From Streptomyces sp. ACA25 (GTDB lineage Bacteria; Actinomycetota; Actinomycetes; Streptomycetales; Streptomycetaceae), in contig NZ_JAQKPV010000001.1 in assembly GCF_028200735.1 (NCBI RefSeq), positions 558,001-622,000 of the forward strand: 64,000 nucleotides of DNA. Direction: 5' to 3'. The notes beneath the pieces are model-generated. The model searched no databases, had not been told where the DNA came from, and saw nothing but the letters and a program-made list of their open reading frames with translations. A program made the translations under genes and the position numbers. This document shows, in pieces, positions 34,149 through 44,957 of this stretch; position 1 is the stretch's first letter; each line of letters begins with the position of its first letter.

Positions 34149-34542
34149 TCCGGTGCCGTCCTCTCCCGAATCGAGGCTCCCCCACGGCGGCAAGTGGCAT
34201 ATTCACCCTTGCCAGTTGAGGACGTTACGGAAGGTCGACGGAGCGCAACACCCCCAGCGGGCCTAATCTTGAATGGCCCATTCGGACTATGGGTGGTTGG
34301 GGGGTCACCCGTCAGAGTGAGAAGGCGGTGGGTGTCACCACTCCACCAATGGGTATATTTCTCGCAATTCGGGCGCGGGGGTGGGGAGGTGTGACTGCGG
34401 AGTCCCCCCGCACGTCGGTGCAGCGACTTCACTCCAAAGAGTGACGGCGAGCTTGACTGTCGTCCGTTTGTGTGAGACGCGCAGTCAGTTTAGGTGACCG
34501 GGTGGCGCCCTGTCCGGCTTTTCAGAACGTAAGCTGGCCGGC
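34149..34542. promoter_or_regulatory. Long divergent regulatory region wblA / penicillin-binding protein
   Basis: 394 bp between divergent genes, with AT-richer parts (34250-34360) unusual for the neighbourhood. wblA genes in Streptomyces have long upstream regions bound by several regulators. I cannot assign operators from sequence alone. Confidence 0.5.
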
Positions 34543-36795
34543 ATGGGAAGGCAGCGTCCTGGCGGCGGACTGAGCACGGCTCAGCAGGCAGCGAAGTTTC
34601 TCGGGGTCAGCGTGTTGTCCGGGGCCGTACTGGCCGGGCTCGCGCTTCCCGCGGTGGGTGCCCTGGGCCTGGCGGCCAAGGGCACGATCCAGGGGTTCGA
34701 CGAGATCCCGACCCAGCTCACCCGCCCCCCGCTGAGCCAGAAGACCACGATCCTGGATGCCGAGGGCGGCAAGATCGCGGACGTCTACTCCCGGAACCGT
34801 ACCGTCGTGGGGTTCGACGAGATCGCCCCGCACATGCGGCAGGCCATCATCGCGATCGAGGACGCGAGGTTCTACGAGCACGGTGCGATCGACCTCCGCG
34901 GAGTGCTCCGGGCGCTGAACCGGAACATCGAGGAGGGCACCACCTCCGAGGGAGCCTCCACCCTCACCCAGCAGTACGTGAAGAACGTCTTCGTCGAGGA
35001 GGCGGGGAACGACGCCGACGCCGTCGCCGAGGCGACCCGGCAGACCGTCGGCCGCAAGATCCGCGAGCTGAAGTACGCGATCCAGCTCGAGGAGGAGCTC
35101 ACCAAGGACCAGATCCTGGAGAACTACCTCAACATCACGTTCTTCGGGCAGCAGGCCTACGGGGTCGAGGCCGCCTCCCAGCGCTACTTCTCGAAGTCGG
35201 CCGCCGATCTCGAGCTCCACGAGGCGGCCCTGCTGGCCGGCCTGGTGCAGTCACCCAGCCGCTACGACCCCGTCAACGACGAACAGGAAGCCAAGAAGCG
35301 CCGCAACGTCGTTCTCCAGCGGATGGAGGAAGTCGGGGACATCACCCCGGAGGAGTCCGCGGAGGCCAGGGAGAGAGACCTCGGGCTCGAGGTCAGCCGT
35401 CCGCAGAACGGCTGCATCACCGCCGTCCACGACGCCGGCTTCTTCTGTGACTACGTGCGCCAGGAGTTCCTCAGCAACAAGATCTTCGGCGACGACGAGG
35501 CCGAGCGGCGCGCCCGCTGGGACCTGGGCGGCATGACGATCCGGACCACGCTCAGCCCCAAGGCCCAGGCCGCGTCGGCCTCCGCCGCGGTGAGCCGGGT
35601 CAACCCCGACGACTCCGTCGCCGCCACGGTGGTGCAGGTGGAGCCGGGCACCGGGCACATCCTCTCCATGGCACAGAGCCGCCCGTACGGCAACGATCCG
35701 AACGAGCACCAGACGACGATCAACCTCAACGTCTCCCACGCGATGGGCGGCAGCACGTACGGCTTCCAGCCGGGCTCCACCTTCAAGCCCATCACGGCCG
35801 CCGCGGCCCTGGAGAAGGGCATCAACCCGGACCAGACCTACTCCTCGGGCAACGAGCTCGAGCTGCCCATGCGGGACTTCCAGAACTGCGAGGGCCAGCC
35901 GCTCGGCAACAGCGAGGACCACACCTGGGAGCTCCAGAACGAGTCGGAGGACATGGAGGGCACCTGGGACATGACCGAGGCCCTCGGCCGCTCGGTGAAC
36001 ACCTACTTCGCCATGCTCCAGCAGGACGCGGGGATGTGCGAGACCGCTCTCCTCGCCGCGGAGATGGGTGTCGAGCGTGGCGACAACGACCCGCTGGGGG
36101 TCAACCCGTCGATGACCCTCGGCGGTGAGACCATCGCCCCGCTGCAGATGGCCAACGCCTACGCGACCTTCGCCAACCGCGGCGTCTACTGCAGCCCCGT
36201 CGCCATCACCGGTGTCACGGACGCCGAGGGCGACGAGCTGCCCATCGCGGAGGCCGACTGCTCCCGGGTGATGTCGGAGCTCAACGCCGACTACATCAAC
36301 ATGATGCTCCTCGGCGTCGTCCAGGACGGCACGGGCCAAGCTGCCGGGCTCACCGGACGCGACAACGCGGGTAAGACCGGCACCACGGACGGCCGTCACG
36401 ACGCCTGGTTCGTCGGCTACACCCCCGACGTGTCCACCGCCGTGCGGGTCGGCAGTGACGGCGATCTGCTCCGCATGTACGACATCACCATCGGCGGTCA
36501 GTACTACGACAAGGTCACCGGTGGCGGTCTGCCCGGGCCGATCTGGAAGGAAGCGATGAACGGCGCGCTCGACGGGGTGCCGGCATCCTCCTTCAACCAC
36601 GAAGAAGTCCCGCGCGGCAACATGGACGACGACGAGGAAGAGGACCAGGACGACAACCGGCCCGGCGGCGGCAGGCCCGGCGGCCAGGCCAACGGGGGCG
36701 GCGACTGGGACTGGGAGGACCCCGACACCTGGCCGGACTTCCTCAGCGGAGGTGCCAACGGCGGGCCGAACGGCAACCGCGGCCGGGGCGACTGA
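34543..36795 (+). CDS. Class A penicillin-binding protein (transglycosylase/transpeptidase)
   Basis: 750 residues. One N-terminal membrane helix (about 20-45), a GT51 glycosyltransferase domain with EDARFYEHGA (about 106) and TLTQQYVKN, and a transpeptidase domain with SxxK in GSTFKP (Ser about 412), SVN (about 484) and KTGTT (about 611). A Gly/Asp/Asn-rich tail of about 70 residues follows. It builds and crosslinks peptidoglycan outside the membrane. Divergent from wblA. Confidence 0.95.
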   Translation: MGRQRPGGGLSTAQQAAKFLGVSVLSGAVLAGLALPAVGALGLAAKGTIQGFDEIPTQLTRPPLSQKTTILDAEGGKIADVYSRNRTVVGFDEIAPHMRQAIIAIEDARFYEHGAIDLRGVLRALNRNIEEGTTSEGASTLTQQYVKNVFVEEAGNDADAVAEATRQTVGRKIRELKYAIQLEEELTKDQILENYLNITFFGQQAYGVEAASQRYFSKSAADLELHEAALLAGLVQSPSRYDPVNDEQEAKKRRNVVLQRMEEVGDITPEESAEARERDLGLEVSRPQNGCITAVHDAGFFCDYVRQEFLSNKIFGDDEAERRARWDLGGMTIRTTLSPKAQAASASAAVSRVNPDDSVAATVVQVEPGTGHILSMAQSRPYGNDPNEHQTTINLNVSHAMGGSTYGFQPGSTFKPITAAAALEKGINPDQTYSSGNELELPMRDFQNCEGQPLGNSEDHTWELQNESEDMEGTWDMTEALGRSVNTYFAMLQQDAGMCETALLAAEMGVERGDNDPLGVNPSMTLGGETIAPLQMANAYATFANRGVYCSPVAITGVTDAEGDELPIAEADCSRVMSELNADYINMMLLGVVQDGTGQAAGLTGRDNAGKTGTTDGRHDAWFVGYTPDVSTAVRVGSDGDLLRMYDITIGGQYYDKVTGGGLPGPIWKEAMNGALDGVPASSFNHEEVPRGNMDDDEEEDQDDNRPGGGRPGGQANGGGDWDWEDPDTWPDFLSGGANGGPNGNRGRGD

Positions 36796-36962
36796 CCACC
36801 CCGCGGCACCGGGCGGCTCACGCCGCCACGGCACCCGCTGCCGCGGCTCCCGGAAGGGTGGCTCCCGGAAAGGCCGCTTCAGGAAAGGCCGCTTCCGGAG
36901 GGGCGAGGGCCCGAAGCTCTCACCCCTCCCGCCGGGCACGCAGCGCCTCCCAGCCGGCTCGG

Positions 36963-37418
36963 TCAGCCCTGCAGGGCCTTCTTCACCGCGGCAGCCACCC
37001 GGCCGCCGTCGGCCCGGCCCGCGACCTTCGGGTTGACGATCTTCATGACCGCCCCCATGGCCCGCGGCCCCTCGGCCCCGGACTCGGTGACGGCCTCCGC
37101 CACCAGCCCGTCCAGCTCCTCGTCCGTGAGCGGCTTCGGCAGGTACTCGGCGAGCAGCTCGCCCTCCGCCCGTTCCCGCCGCGCCGACTCGGCCCGGCCG
37201 CCCTGATCGAAGGCCTCGGCCGCCTCGCGGCGCTTCTTGGCCTCCCGCGCGATGACCTTCTGCACTTCCTCGTCGGAGAGCTCACGGGCCGTCTTGCCCG
37301 AGACCTCCTCCTTGCTGATGGCGGCGAGAGTCATCCGGAGCGTGCCGGAACGCAACTCGTCGCGCGCCTTGATCGCTGCGGTCAGGTCGTCCCGCAGCCG
37401 GGACTTGAACGTGGTCAT
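36963..37418 (-). CDS. GatB/YqeY domain-containing protein
   Basis: 151 residues typical of stand-alone YqeY proteins: TFKSRLRDDLTAAIKARD, LRMTLAAISKEEV, LPKPLTDEELDGLV, MGAVMKIVNPKVAGRADG. It resembles the tRNA-binding tail domain of GatB. Role unclear. It converges on the PBP gene, and the gap holds a duplicated AGGAAAGGCCGCTTC-like motif. Confidence 0.92.
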   Translation of the reverse strand: MTTFKSRLRDDLTAAIKARDELRSGTLRMTLAAISKEEVSGKTARELSDEEVQKVIAREAKKRREAAEAFDQGGRAESARRERAEGELLAEYLPKPLTDEELDGLVAEAVTESGAEGPRAMGAVMKIVNPKVAGRADGGRVAAAVKKALQG

Positions 37419-37450
37419 GACGTCATTGTGGCAGGCGGCGGCCGGGCGGC

Positions 37451-37993
37451 TCAGCGCTGCGAGGGGTACAGCCAGCGCCGGAACACCCGGCTGAACGCCG
37501 GCATGATCAGATACGTGAGCAGCGGAGGCACCACGACCGGGAAGAGCAGCGACCGCAGCAGCAGCTGCACGTCCTGGAGATGCGGAGCGACGAGCCAGTT
37601 CAGCAGCACGCTCAGCGGATAGACCGCGAGAAAGGTCATCACGGTCATCTTCCAGCGCGGCGGAGGCCGCACCGCGGTGCCCTGCAGGCTGAACCAGGTC
37701 TCCAGCCCGGTGTGCTGCTGGGTGTGGTGGCCGGCGCTGCCGCGCACATCATCGAGCCAGGCCCGGCGTTCGTCCGACTCCAGCCAGCTCGTGAGCCGCT
37801 CGGTGTCCGAGAACCGGACAACGATGTGGTACGGATCCCCCGCACTGCGGGGCCGCAGAATGGTGGAGCCCAGCGACCCCGGGTAGGTGATGCCCACCTG
37901 GGTGATGCCGTGCAGCCAGTCCTCGAACTCCTCCTCGCGTCCCGGCGTGACATACCAGGTGAACACGACGGTGGCAGGCTCCTGCGACGCCAT
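37451..37993 (-). CDS. ABM-type monooxygenase-like domain with C-terminal membrane helices
   Basis: 180 residues. The first 95 fit the antibiotic biosynthesis monooxygenase (dimeric alpha/beta barrel) fold: VVFTWYVTPGREEEFEDWL, GSTILRPR, YHIVVRFSD. A C-terminal half has two hydrophobic helices (MTFLAVYPLSVLLNWLVAP and LLFPVVVPPLLTYLIMPAF). The fused membrane part is known in a subset of this family. The ATG at 37993 fits the domain boundary; the open frame beyond it is non-conserved. Substrate unknown. Confidence 0.82.
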   Translation of the reverse strand: MASQEPATVVFTWYVTPGREEEFEDWLHGITQVGITYPGSLGSTILRPRSAGDPYHIVVRFSDTERLTSWLESDERRAWLDDVRGSAGHHTQQHTGLETWFSLQGTAVRPPPRWKMTVMTFLAVYPLSVLLNWLVAPHLQDVQLLLRSLLFPVVVPPLLTYLIMPAFSRVFRRWLYPSQR

Positions 37994-38210
37994 GAGCGGT
38001 GTCACTCCTTCGCTGCGGTTCCGGACGGTTACGGACGTTGCCGAGGCCTGGCGGTTCCGGGCGCTCCCGCCGGGTTCAGCGCCCTGAGCACCCGCGGTGT
38101 TCCTCCGGTCTTCCTCCGGTTTCTTCCGGATTCCTCCTGGTCCTGACTCCTTGGTACCCGGGCAGAGCCCGGTGGCGTCCGGTACCCCGGCGTTCTGGAA
38201 CCATGGAGGC

Positions 38211-39137
38211 ATGCGCGCGCGATACGGAGTACCCCTTGGCCTGGCCGCACTGAGCGCCGCCGTCGTCGGCTACGCCGCGGGAGTGGAAGCCCGCTCCTTC
38301 CGGCTGCGTCGGGTGACCGTGCCGGTACTGCCGCCCGGAACGCCCTCGCTCCGGGTGCTGCAGGTCTCCGACATCCACATGGTGGGCGGCCAGCACAAGA
38401 AGCAGCGCTGGCTGCAGTCCCTCGCCGGCCTGCGCCCGGACTTCGTCATCAACACCGGGGACAACCTGTCCGACCCCGAAGGCGTGCCCGAGGTGCTGGA
38501 CGCACTGGGTCCGCTGATGGAGTTCCCCGGCGCCTACGTCTTCGGCTCCAACGACTACTACGCCCCCCAGCTCCGCAACCCCGCCAAGTACCTGCTGGAG
38601 CGCACCACCGGCCGGCACGGCCTGAACGGCAACGCGCGTCCCGTCGGGGTGCCCCGCAACCCCTGGTGGGAGCTGCGCGACGCCTTCGACGAGGCCGGCT
38701 GGGCGGACCTCACCAACACCCGGGGGCGGCTGAAGGCCGCCGGCGTCGAGGTCGCCCTCACCGGCCTGGACGACCCGCACATCCGCCGGGACCGCTACGC
38801 CGAGGTCGCCGGCGGCCCGGACCCGGACGCGGACCTCTCCCTCGCGGTGGTGCACGCGCCCTACCTCCGGGTGCTCGACTCCTTCACCGCCGACGGGTAC
38901 CCGCTGATCCTCGCCGGGCACACGCACGGCGGACAGCTGTGCATCCCCTTCTACGGGGCGCTCGTCACCAACTGCGATCTCGACACCCGGCGGGTGAGCG
39001 GCCTGTCCGCGCACGAAGCCGGTGGGCACCGCTCCTACCTGCACGTATCGGCCGGATGCGGCACCAACCGCTACACCCCGGTCCGCTTCGCCTGCCCCCC
39101 GGAGGCCACCCTGCTCACCCTCGTCGAACGGCCCTGA
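38211..39137 (+). CDS. Metallophosphoesterase (YkuE/YaeI-like)
   Basis: 308 residues. An N-terminal hydrophobic helix is followed by the calcineurin-like motifs VSDIHMVGGQH, NTGDNL, GSNDYY, LAGHTHGGQ. The GNHD motif is GSND, as in other actinobacterial members. Members cleave phosphodiesters or remove UDP from lipids; the substrate here is not clear. The ATG is 1 nt from GGAGG, so a slightly different start is possible. Confidence 0.88.
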   Translation: MRARYGVPLGLAALSAAVVGYAAGVEARSFRLRRVTVPVLPPGTPSLRVLQVSDIHMVGGQHKKQRWLQSLAGLRPDFVINTGDNLSDPEGVPEVLDALGPLMEFPGAYVFGSNDYYAPQLRNPAKYLLERTTGRHGLNGNARPVGVPRNPWWELRDAFDEAGWADLTNTRGRLKAAGVEVALTGLDDPHIRRDRYAEVAGGPDPDADLSLAVVHAPYLRVLDSFTADGYPLILAGHTHGGQLCIPFYGALVTNCDLDTRRVSGLSAHEAGGHRSYLHVSAGCGTNRYTPVRFACPPEATLLTLVERP

Positions 39138-39210
39138 GACCGCAGGTCGGCGGCGGCGAAAGCTGATTTCGCGTACACGCGGGCGTCGGCTAGAGTAGTC
39201 GACGTTGCTT

Positions 39211-39284
39211 CGGGGTGTGGCGCAGCTTGGCAGCGCGCTTCGTTCGGGACGAAGAGGTCGTGGGTTCAAATCCCGCCACCCCGA
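39211..39284 (+). tRNA. tRNA-Pro(CGG)
   Basis: 74 nt. CGGGGTG pairs with CACCCCG, anticodon stem CTTCG/CGAAG encloses TTCGGGA (anticodon CGG), the T arm contains GGTTCAAATCC. CCA is not encoded. A hairpin follows 17 bp later, and an accessory patch starts there. Confidence 0.95.
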
Positions 39285-39301
39285 CTGAAGGAACACCAGG
39301 T

Positions 39302-39335
39302 CAGGCCCGGTACTGAGAGATCAGTGCCGGGCCTG
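39302..39335. terminator. tRNA-Pro terminator hairpin
   Basis: CAGGCCCGGTACTGA pairs with TCAGTGCCGGGCCTG (one G-T pair) around GAGA. Part of a segment repeated at 44231-44281. Confidence 0.8.
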
Positions 39336-39351
39336 ACGTGCGTGGAGAGGC
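39302..39351. repeat. Left copy of about 50-bp direct repeat flanking an accessory island
   Basis: Matches 44231-44281: CAGGCCCGGTACTGAGAGA is identical in both, then a short variable stretch with a 1-nt indel, then 26 identical bases ending GACGTGCGTGGAGAGGC. The repeats flank the sacsin-like gene. Confidence 0.8.
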
Positions 39352-39461
39352 CACTTTGGTAGCCATCGGGAGCCAACCTCGACATCCGGCTCCCGATTGG
39401 CTCCCATCAGCCCGCCCGCCAGAGGCCCGCTTGACCACACGCCGAGCGCGACCTCCCGTTG

Positions 39462-42400
39462 TCACACCCCGGAGTCCGGCCACTGCCACACCGTCGCTTC
39501 GACAGCGCTGTCCCGCACACCCTTGAGCTTCACCTCAGCCGTCGCTTCGACATCAAAGAAGCGCAACGGATCGGAGATGATCCGGAGCGTCGGAGTGCCC
39601 CTGCCTTCCTCCAGGTTCGAGGCGATGACAAGCGAGTAGTTACTTCCCTCCGTGAGCGCTCGCATGAGCTCCGCGCTGGTGAGGGTGACTTCGGTGGGCT
39701 CTGCCCCACCGTGTGCCTTGATCTCGTAGAAGTGGTCTGCCGAATCGACGGCGTCCGCGCCCAACCGCAATAGACCTCGCTGGTCCTCCAGCGTCCGACC
39801 CTGCTCGTGAAGAATTCGCATCAGCAGTTGCAGGACGATCTTCTCCTTGTCTTGGTCCCGGTAGCCAAGCGGTCCACAACGCTCGTTCGGCACGGCCCCA
39901 CCCTCACGCGGTTGCGGCAGTGAGGCGGCACGTCGCCTTCCCGAGGCGGACGTGGGACGGGGCTGCGACGCGGTAGTGGTACGGACGGCCTGCGGGGTAC
40001 GCGCCTGCAGTTCGGCCAGAGAGAATAGCTTGCGGGGTTCGGCCATCGGCGGGGCAGACGGGGACGCCGTGCTGGATGGAGTGGGAGCAGACGGAGGTGC
40101 AGGGGCGGGCGAGGGCACAGGAGCCGACGGAGGCGTAGGGGACGGGACGCCGATGGGCGGGGTCACCGGGACGCGTGTCTGTACCGGCACCGTTGGGCCT
40201 GGGGGCTGCGACAATTTCCGCTCCCGCAACTGTGAGGCCAGACGCTCGCGGTCCTGGTGATCCTGCTGAGCGGATGGGACGAGCGGAGCGACGAGGGCGT
40301 CCTGCGGTCGGCCTTCTTCCCAGAGGTCACGCCAGCGGTGCCCGACGTGAGCGCGCTCGCTAGGGAACAGGGAGGCCACGGCCAGCCCTCCTCCCCTGCT
40401 ACGCATTGCCTCGGGGGCAGCCAGAAAGAGGGCCTTGGCTTCCGGGTCGACGTGTGCGTCGACCCGGACCTCGATCGTCTTGTGGCCCTCGGCCAGGTCC
40501 AGCCGGATCTGTAGTCCTGGCAAGACTCGCACCTCAAGCTCCATTAGCCAGGCCCAGCCGGTGAAAGCCTCGGCGGCGGCCGGCTCGTCGCGTACGAGGG
40601 TGTCCTGCAGGCTCGTCACCGCCCACCGGAAGTCCTCAGTGAGCTGGCGGTCAGGACGCGCGCGGTCCCGGGCGACGACGCAAGCTTCGGACGTCTCCAG
40701 CCTGTGCACCTTGAGGAGACCCAGCAGGCCGACGAATTGCTGCAGATCTCCTCCCGGCTGCCAGACGGGCAGGCGCTCGCCGAGCGTGCGCACGATGGCG
40801 GGGTGGTCCACCGCGTAGACAGGCCGCTCCTTCGTCCAGCCGAGGGTGGTGTACAGCCGCAGCCAGCGCAGCTTGGAACGCAGGCCGAGCGAGACGCGGC
40901 CCTCAGCAGAGGTGACCATGTCGGCAAGGGACCTGAGCGCCTCCAGCATCACGCGTTGCTGGTCCGCTTGGAGGTTGGTGCCGGACTGTCCGATCTCCTT
41001 CAGTACATCGGCGAGGTCCTCAAGCCTCGGCTCTTCGATCCCGAGATCGTCCCAGAGCGGGTTCAGCTCAGGGTGAGGGATGGTGAAAGGCCGGAAGCCG
41101 CGCAGGATCGTGCGGCCACGGAAGCAGTTTCCCGCCCGCTGCCACCCCTGGTCGGTGAGGACGAGATCGGTGCCGCTGAATGCATCCCGGATCTTCTTGC
41201 GCAGCTCGATGCGGGACGTGCCCGACGCCTGACCGCGCAGCCGCCCTGCCAGCGCCTGATAGACGAGATACACCTCGGGCCTGAGACGGTCGTCCAACGG
41301 GCCGGAAGCCGGGGAGCGCTGTCGTAGCTCACGCAGTCGCTTGACCAGCTGAGGAACATCAGGGTCGCCGTTCACTCCAAGAGCCGCCAGGACATCGATG
41401 CGATTGGACACGGCCTGATGGATCGAGGAGTGCAGATAACCCGGGTCGTCGTCTCCGTAAAGCGCCTTCGCGTCGCGCGTGCACAAGTGCACCTCCTCCG
41501 GCGTGCGAAGGGTGCCGCTGCTGTCCTCCAACCAGGCGGTCTCCCGTAGGCGCAAGACCCACAGGGCTGCTGTCTGGCCACACACGTTCCATCGGTAGTG
41601 CGCCTTCGCCGCCTGTACCTCCGCGTGATCGGAGGATGTGATCATGCCTGGCTTGCCCAACGTCTGCAGCAAGGCCGCCGTACGACGCCTACGCTCCTGC
41701 GGGTTCTGCTCGGAGATGATGTGCTGCACCACGGCGTCCAGGTCCGAACTTATGCAGTCGTCCAGCGTGTAGTACGCGCCCAGCCGGCGCAGTTCCCTCG
41801 TGCGGGTGGCCGGCGACAGCTGGCTGTCGCGTGGGAGGCCGATCCGGGAATCCGTCTCGTACTCCTTGGTCTCCCAGCTTGGCTGAACCTCCTTGAGCCG
41901 GGGTGTGTCCGACACTCCGAGGAGGCGCAGGAAGGCCGTGCGGCTCAACCCGCAGTCTGCTTGGGACAGCAAAGTGCGTGCGTAGGAGCGGTGCGCCCAC
42001 CTGATACCGGAGGTCTTTCCCGCGGCGATGGCGAAACGATCTCCGTCAGTGCTCTCGAGTGTCTGGGGGAGGTAGGCGTGTGCGGGCTGCACTTTGCACG
42101 GCTTTTCGTTGCCTTCGGAGTCGTATGTGTAGCCGTCGAGGAGTACGGCCTGTCCGATGCCGGGGCCGAGTCGCTCACGTACCTTCGCCGACACTTCTCC
42201 CAAGGCTCGCTGGATGGCCACGAGCTGCTGGATCCCGCATCCCGCCTCACCGCCGATCCGCTGGCTGGCGCGTCCCATGCGTCCGATTCGCCGCAGCACG
42301 GCCGCGGTGTCGTCGCGACGTACCAAAAGGTCCTCTCTGCGCAGCCAGTCGAGGACAGGTTGGGACAACTGTGCGTCCTGCGTGTAGTCGGCGTGGAGGC

Positions 42401-44074
42401 TGACGACGATGCCCAGCGCATCGAGCGGGGCCGTGCCACGTGGCTCGGTTTCCTGGTGCTCCGCCAATGCGACGCCGACTGCCGAAGGCCGTAGACGCTG
42501 GCCATCGGCTGTGATGACACACGGCTGGTTGCGCACCAGGTAGTCGAGGCCCTCCTCGATGGCGACCGCCGTGAGATGGATCGTCTGCCCGATGTCGTAC
42601 TCGGTGCTGTCAAGGGAAAAAAGCGCGTCACTGACCCGCACTTCATCGGAGAGTTCCGCGGTGCCATCGTCGCGCCAGTCGGTGAGCACCGCACGCCACT
42701 GGTGGCGCTGTCACGGGCGCGGTGCGGAAAGGTGCCCGGCAGCTCGGCGAGCCGTGCGATGTCCTGGTCATCCAGCACGCCCCATAGTTGCGGTTCCTCG
42801 ACAGCGAGCGCCGAGAGCGGCTTCTTGGTCCCGTCCGGGCAGGGCAGGGAGAGCCGGGAAGCCAGCCACGTGCGGGACCGGTCGATAAGCGCCGCACGGA
42901 TGCTGTCCTGGATTCGAGTGGGTGACGAGGGATCGGAAAGTGAGGGCAGCGGGACTAGGTGCCAAGCCGACGGTTCGACGTCGCTGAGCACATCGAGGGC
43001 GGCAGCGGCCCAGAGGTCCGTGACGAGCGGGATGAGCTCGTCGTTCCATCGACTGGCAGCGAAGCCTTCACGGCTGACGACGGGGTCGAATTGGGCGTGC
43101 ACGCGGGCCGCGGCTCTCAACTCCACAACTGGTAGCCCCGCGTGCACACTGCCCGTCTCCGGGCCGTGCACCGGCAACGCGACGGCGACCGGCATTGAGA
43201 CTCCGACCGCCTTGTGCCGACGCGTGCTGGTGCCGTGGGGCGCGATTTGGGCGTCGTAGACCCTCCACAATGCCCCACTGGTTGTCCGGGCCTCACGGAT
43301 CCGGACACCCGCATCCTCACCGTCGATGGGCAGCCTTCGCCTGTCGATCTCCGTCCAGCTCAGCCTAAGCGTCACCGGTGGCTTTTCGTCGGGCCTCTGC
43401 TCATCAGGGAAGTCACCAGAGGCCTCGACCCGCCTCACATGCCGGAGGAAAAGCAAGGAACTGTCGTTCCAGGTCTCGAACCACTCGAAGAGTTCCGAGG
43501 CGGATAGCTCGGCGGGGGCCAGCGGGATACGGAAGACCGTCCACTGAGGCCCCGCGAGTTGCTCCGGCGCCAGTAGCGGTTCAACCGCCCGGATGGTGAG
43601 GTCGGCGAACCTCACGTGGAAGGGGTGACAGTGCACCTCCCAGGTGGTGGCGAGGGCGCGCAAGGTTGCCAGCCCAATGCCGAATCGCCCAGTGGCCTCC
43701 GCGTCGGAGGTCTTCCCGCTGAGCCACGGCAGACCGAGCAGCAGGACGTCGGCCAGCCGCACGCCCTTGCCGTCGTGGGCAATCAGCAGCTCCTCAGGAC
43801 GCCAGACGAACCGGACTTGGCTGGCCCCTATGTCGTCGGCGTTCTGCACCATTTCCGACAGGACCTGCAGCCGATCCGACGAGAGGGTCTCGGCACCCCT
43901 TTGCCCTCCCTCGGCCATCAGACGGAAGACGCCGGGCCCGTTCCGAAGGCCCTTGTCCAGTAGCTCCACCGCGCGGGCGGCCTGCCCAACGGTCTCCACG
44001 CTGATGCCTGGATCCGTCCATGGGTCCGACAGCAGCGCTCGCACGGCCGCGTTGAGGGCCTCGTCATCGTTCAC
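39462..44074 (-). pseudogene. Sacsin-type GHKL ATPase with C-terminal DUF3883, single frameshift
   Basis: Two long overlapping frames make one protein of about 1,535 residues. The first, from 44074, has the HSP90/sacsin ATPase motifs SEMVQNADD, AHDGKGV and GRFGIGLATL and keeps family-like sequence to about residue 460. Near 42689 the continuation (LTDWRDDGTAELSDEVRVSD) moves to another frame that runs to 39462. The C-terminal 130 residues match DUF3883 (DHFYEIKAHG, EVTLTSAELMRAL, YSLVIASNLE), preceded by a proline-rich linker. Such sacsin-DUF3883 proteins are common in predicted defence islands. A single-base error or a genuine disabling mutation is possible. Confidence 0.8.
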
Positions 44075-44230
44075 CTGGACATCCTCCCCGGGGGAGACGT
44101 TATCGAGGGCGCTTCCCCATGCGACGAGCCCAAGCGTCGGGGCTGAGGACGATCCACCTGACCTTGACCGGCGAAATTCCGCCAGAGCCGGGCACCCGTA
44201 GGCTTCTTGGTAGGTTCTTAAACCACATGC

Positions 44231-44281
44231 CAGGCCCGGTACTGAGAGAGAGCAGGCCGGGCCTGACGTGCGTGGAGAGGC
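44231..44281. repeat. Right copy of about 50-bp direct repeat flanking the accessory island
   Basis: Pairs with 39302-39351. The hairpin is degraded in this copy (the second arm reads GAGCAGGCCGGGCCTG). With the left copy next to tRNA-Pro, the pair could be attachment-site remains or a segmental duplication. The rest of 44075-44474 (400 bp) shows no gene. Confidence 0.75.
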
Positions 44282-44474
44282 GGCCAGTGCCTTGCCGCTC
44301 GCAGCCAGGCCGAGGGCAACCCGCAGCTACCACTCGACGGGTGGCCGGTCGAGGCGGACTGGGATCCGGGCCTCGCCGCCAAGTAGACCGCGCTTGACGC
44401 CGCAAACCATGAGGAGGCACCCCTCGCCGTGCTGGTGGGTGACCTGGCCCCTGACAGCACGATGAGTGTGGCCC

Positions 44475-44957
44475 TCAGGGCGAAACGACGTCGTTGAGCA
44501 CACAGCGCAGGGCCTCCTCGCCACCGGTCTGCGCCGCTGCGGCCAATTGCCGCAGATCGCTCCCCTTCAGGTATCGGTAACTCTGCGGTGGATGAAAGGC
44601 GCCCGCGGCCCTGAGGGCGCTCAGCGGAACTGGTTCTTGGAACGTCACGGGGTGCTCAAGAGTGAGGCCGCTGGCCTGTGCTGCGCCGCTCATGTAGGCG
44701 TCGTACTCACGCCTGCTGATCCCAGCGCGGGTGCGGCTGGCGGACCACACGTCGCGAGGCGAAGCCACCTGCACGGAGGCAATGTGGGCCATGCCGACGA
44801 TGGCCATGGTCGGCGCAGTTGCGTAGAGGAGCACGCGGGTGCCGGGAGGCGCCCCCACGCGCTGCCGCCGGATCTCCACCGTCTTGCTGCCCGCCAGGAT
44901 CGCCGACGCGAACCGGGGGTGGACGGACAGCAGCATTGCGCGTTCCGTATCGCTCAC
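44475..44957 (-). CDS. ASCH-domain (PUA-like) protein
   Basis: 160 residues. LLSVHPRFASAILAGSKTVEIRR is the ASCH signature (quoted ends: LLSVHPRFA, KTVEIRR), followed by GTRVLLYATAP and IVGMAHIASV. ASCH domains bind RNA or modified nucleic acids and some act as nucleases. The GTG at 44957 overlaps the stop of the GNAT-PIN-like gene by 4 bp, so the two proteins are co-produced. Confidence 0.8.
   Translation of the reverse strand: MSDTERAMLLSVHPRFASAILAGSKTVEIRRQRVGAPPGTRVLLYATAPTMAIVGMAHIASVQVASPRDVWSASRTRAGISRREYDAYMSGAAQASGLTLEHPVTFQEPVPLSALRAAGAFHPPQSYRYLKGSDLRQLAAAAQTGGEEALRCVLNDVVSP

Noticed and set aside
35251..36939. 562-codon frame opposite the penicillin-binding protein gene
   Set aside because: The plus strand has all GT51 and transpeptidase motifs; the antisense frame is a composition artefact.
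36840..36960. Short repeats AGGAAAGGCCGCTTC after the PBP gene as a possible CRISPR or regulatory array
   Set aside because: Only two adjacent copies with no spacers; simple local duplication.
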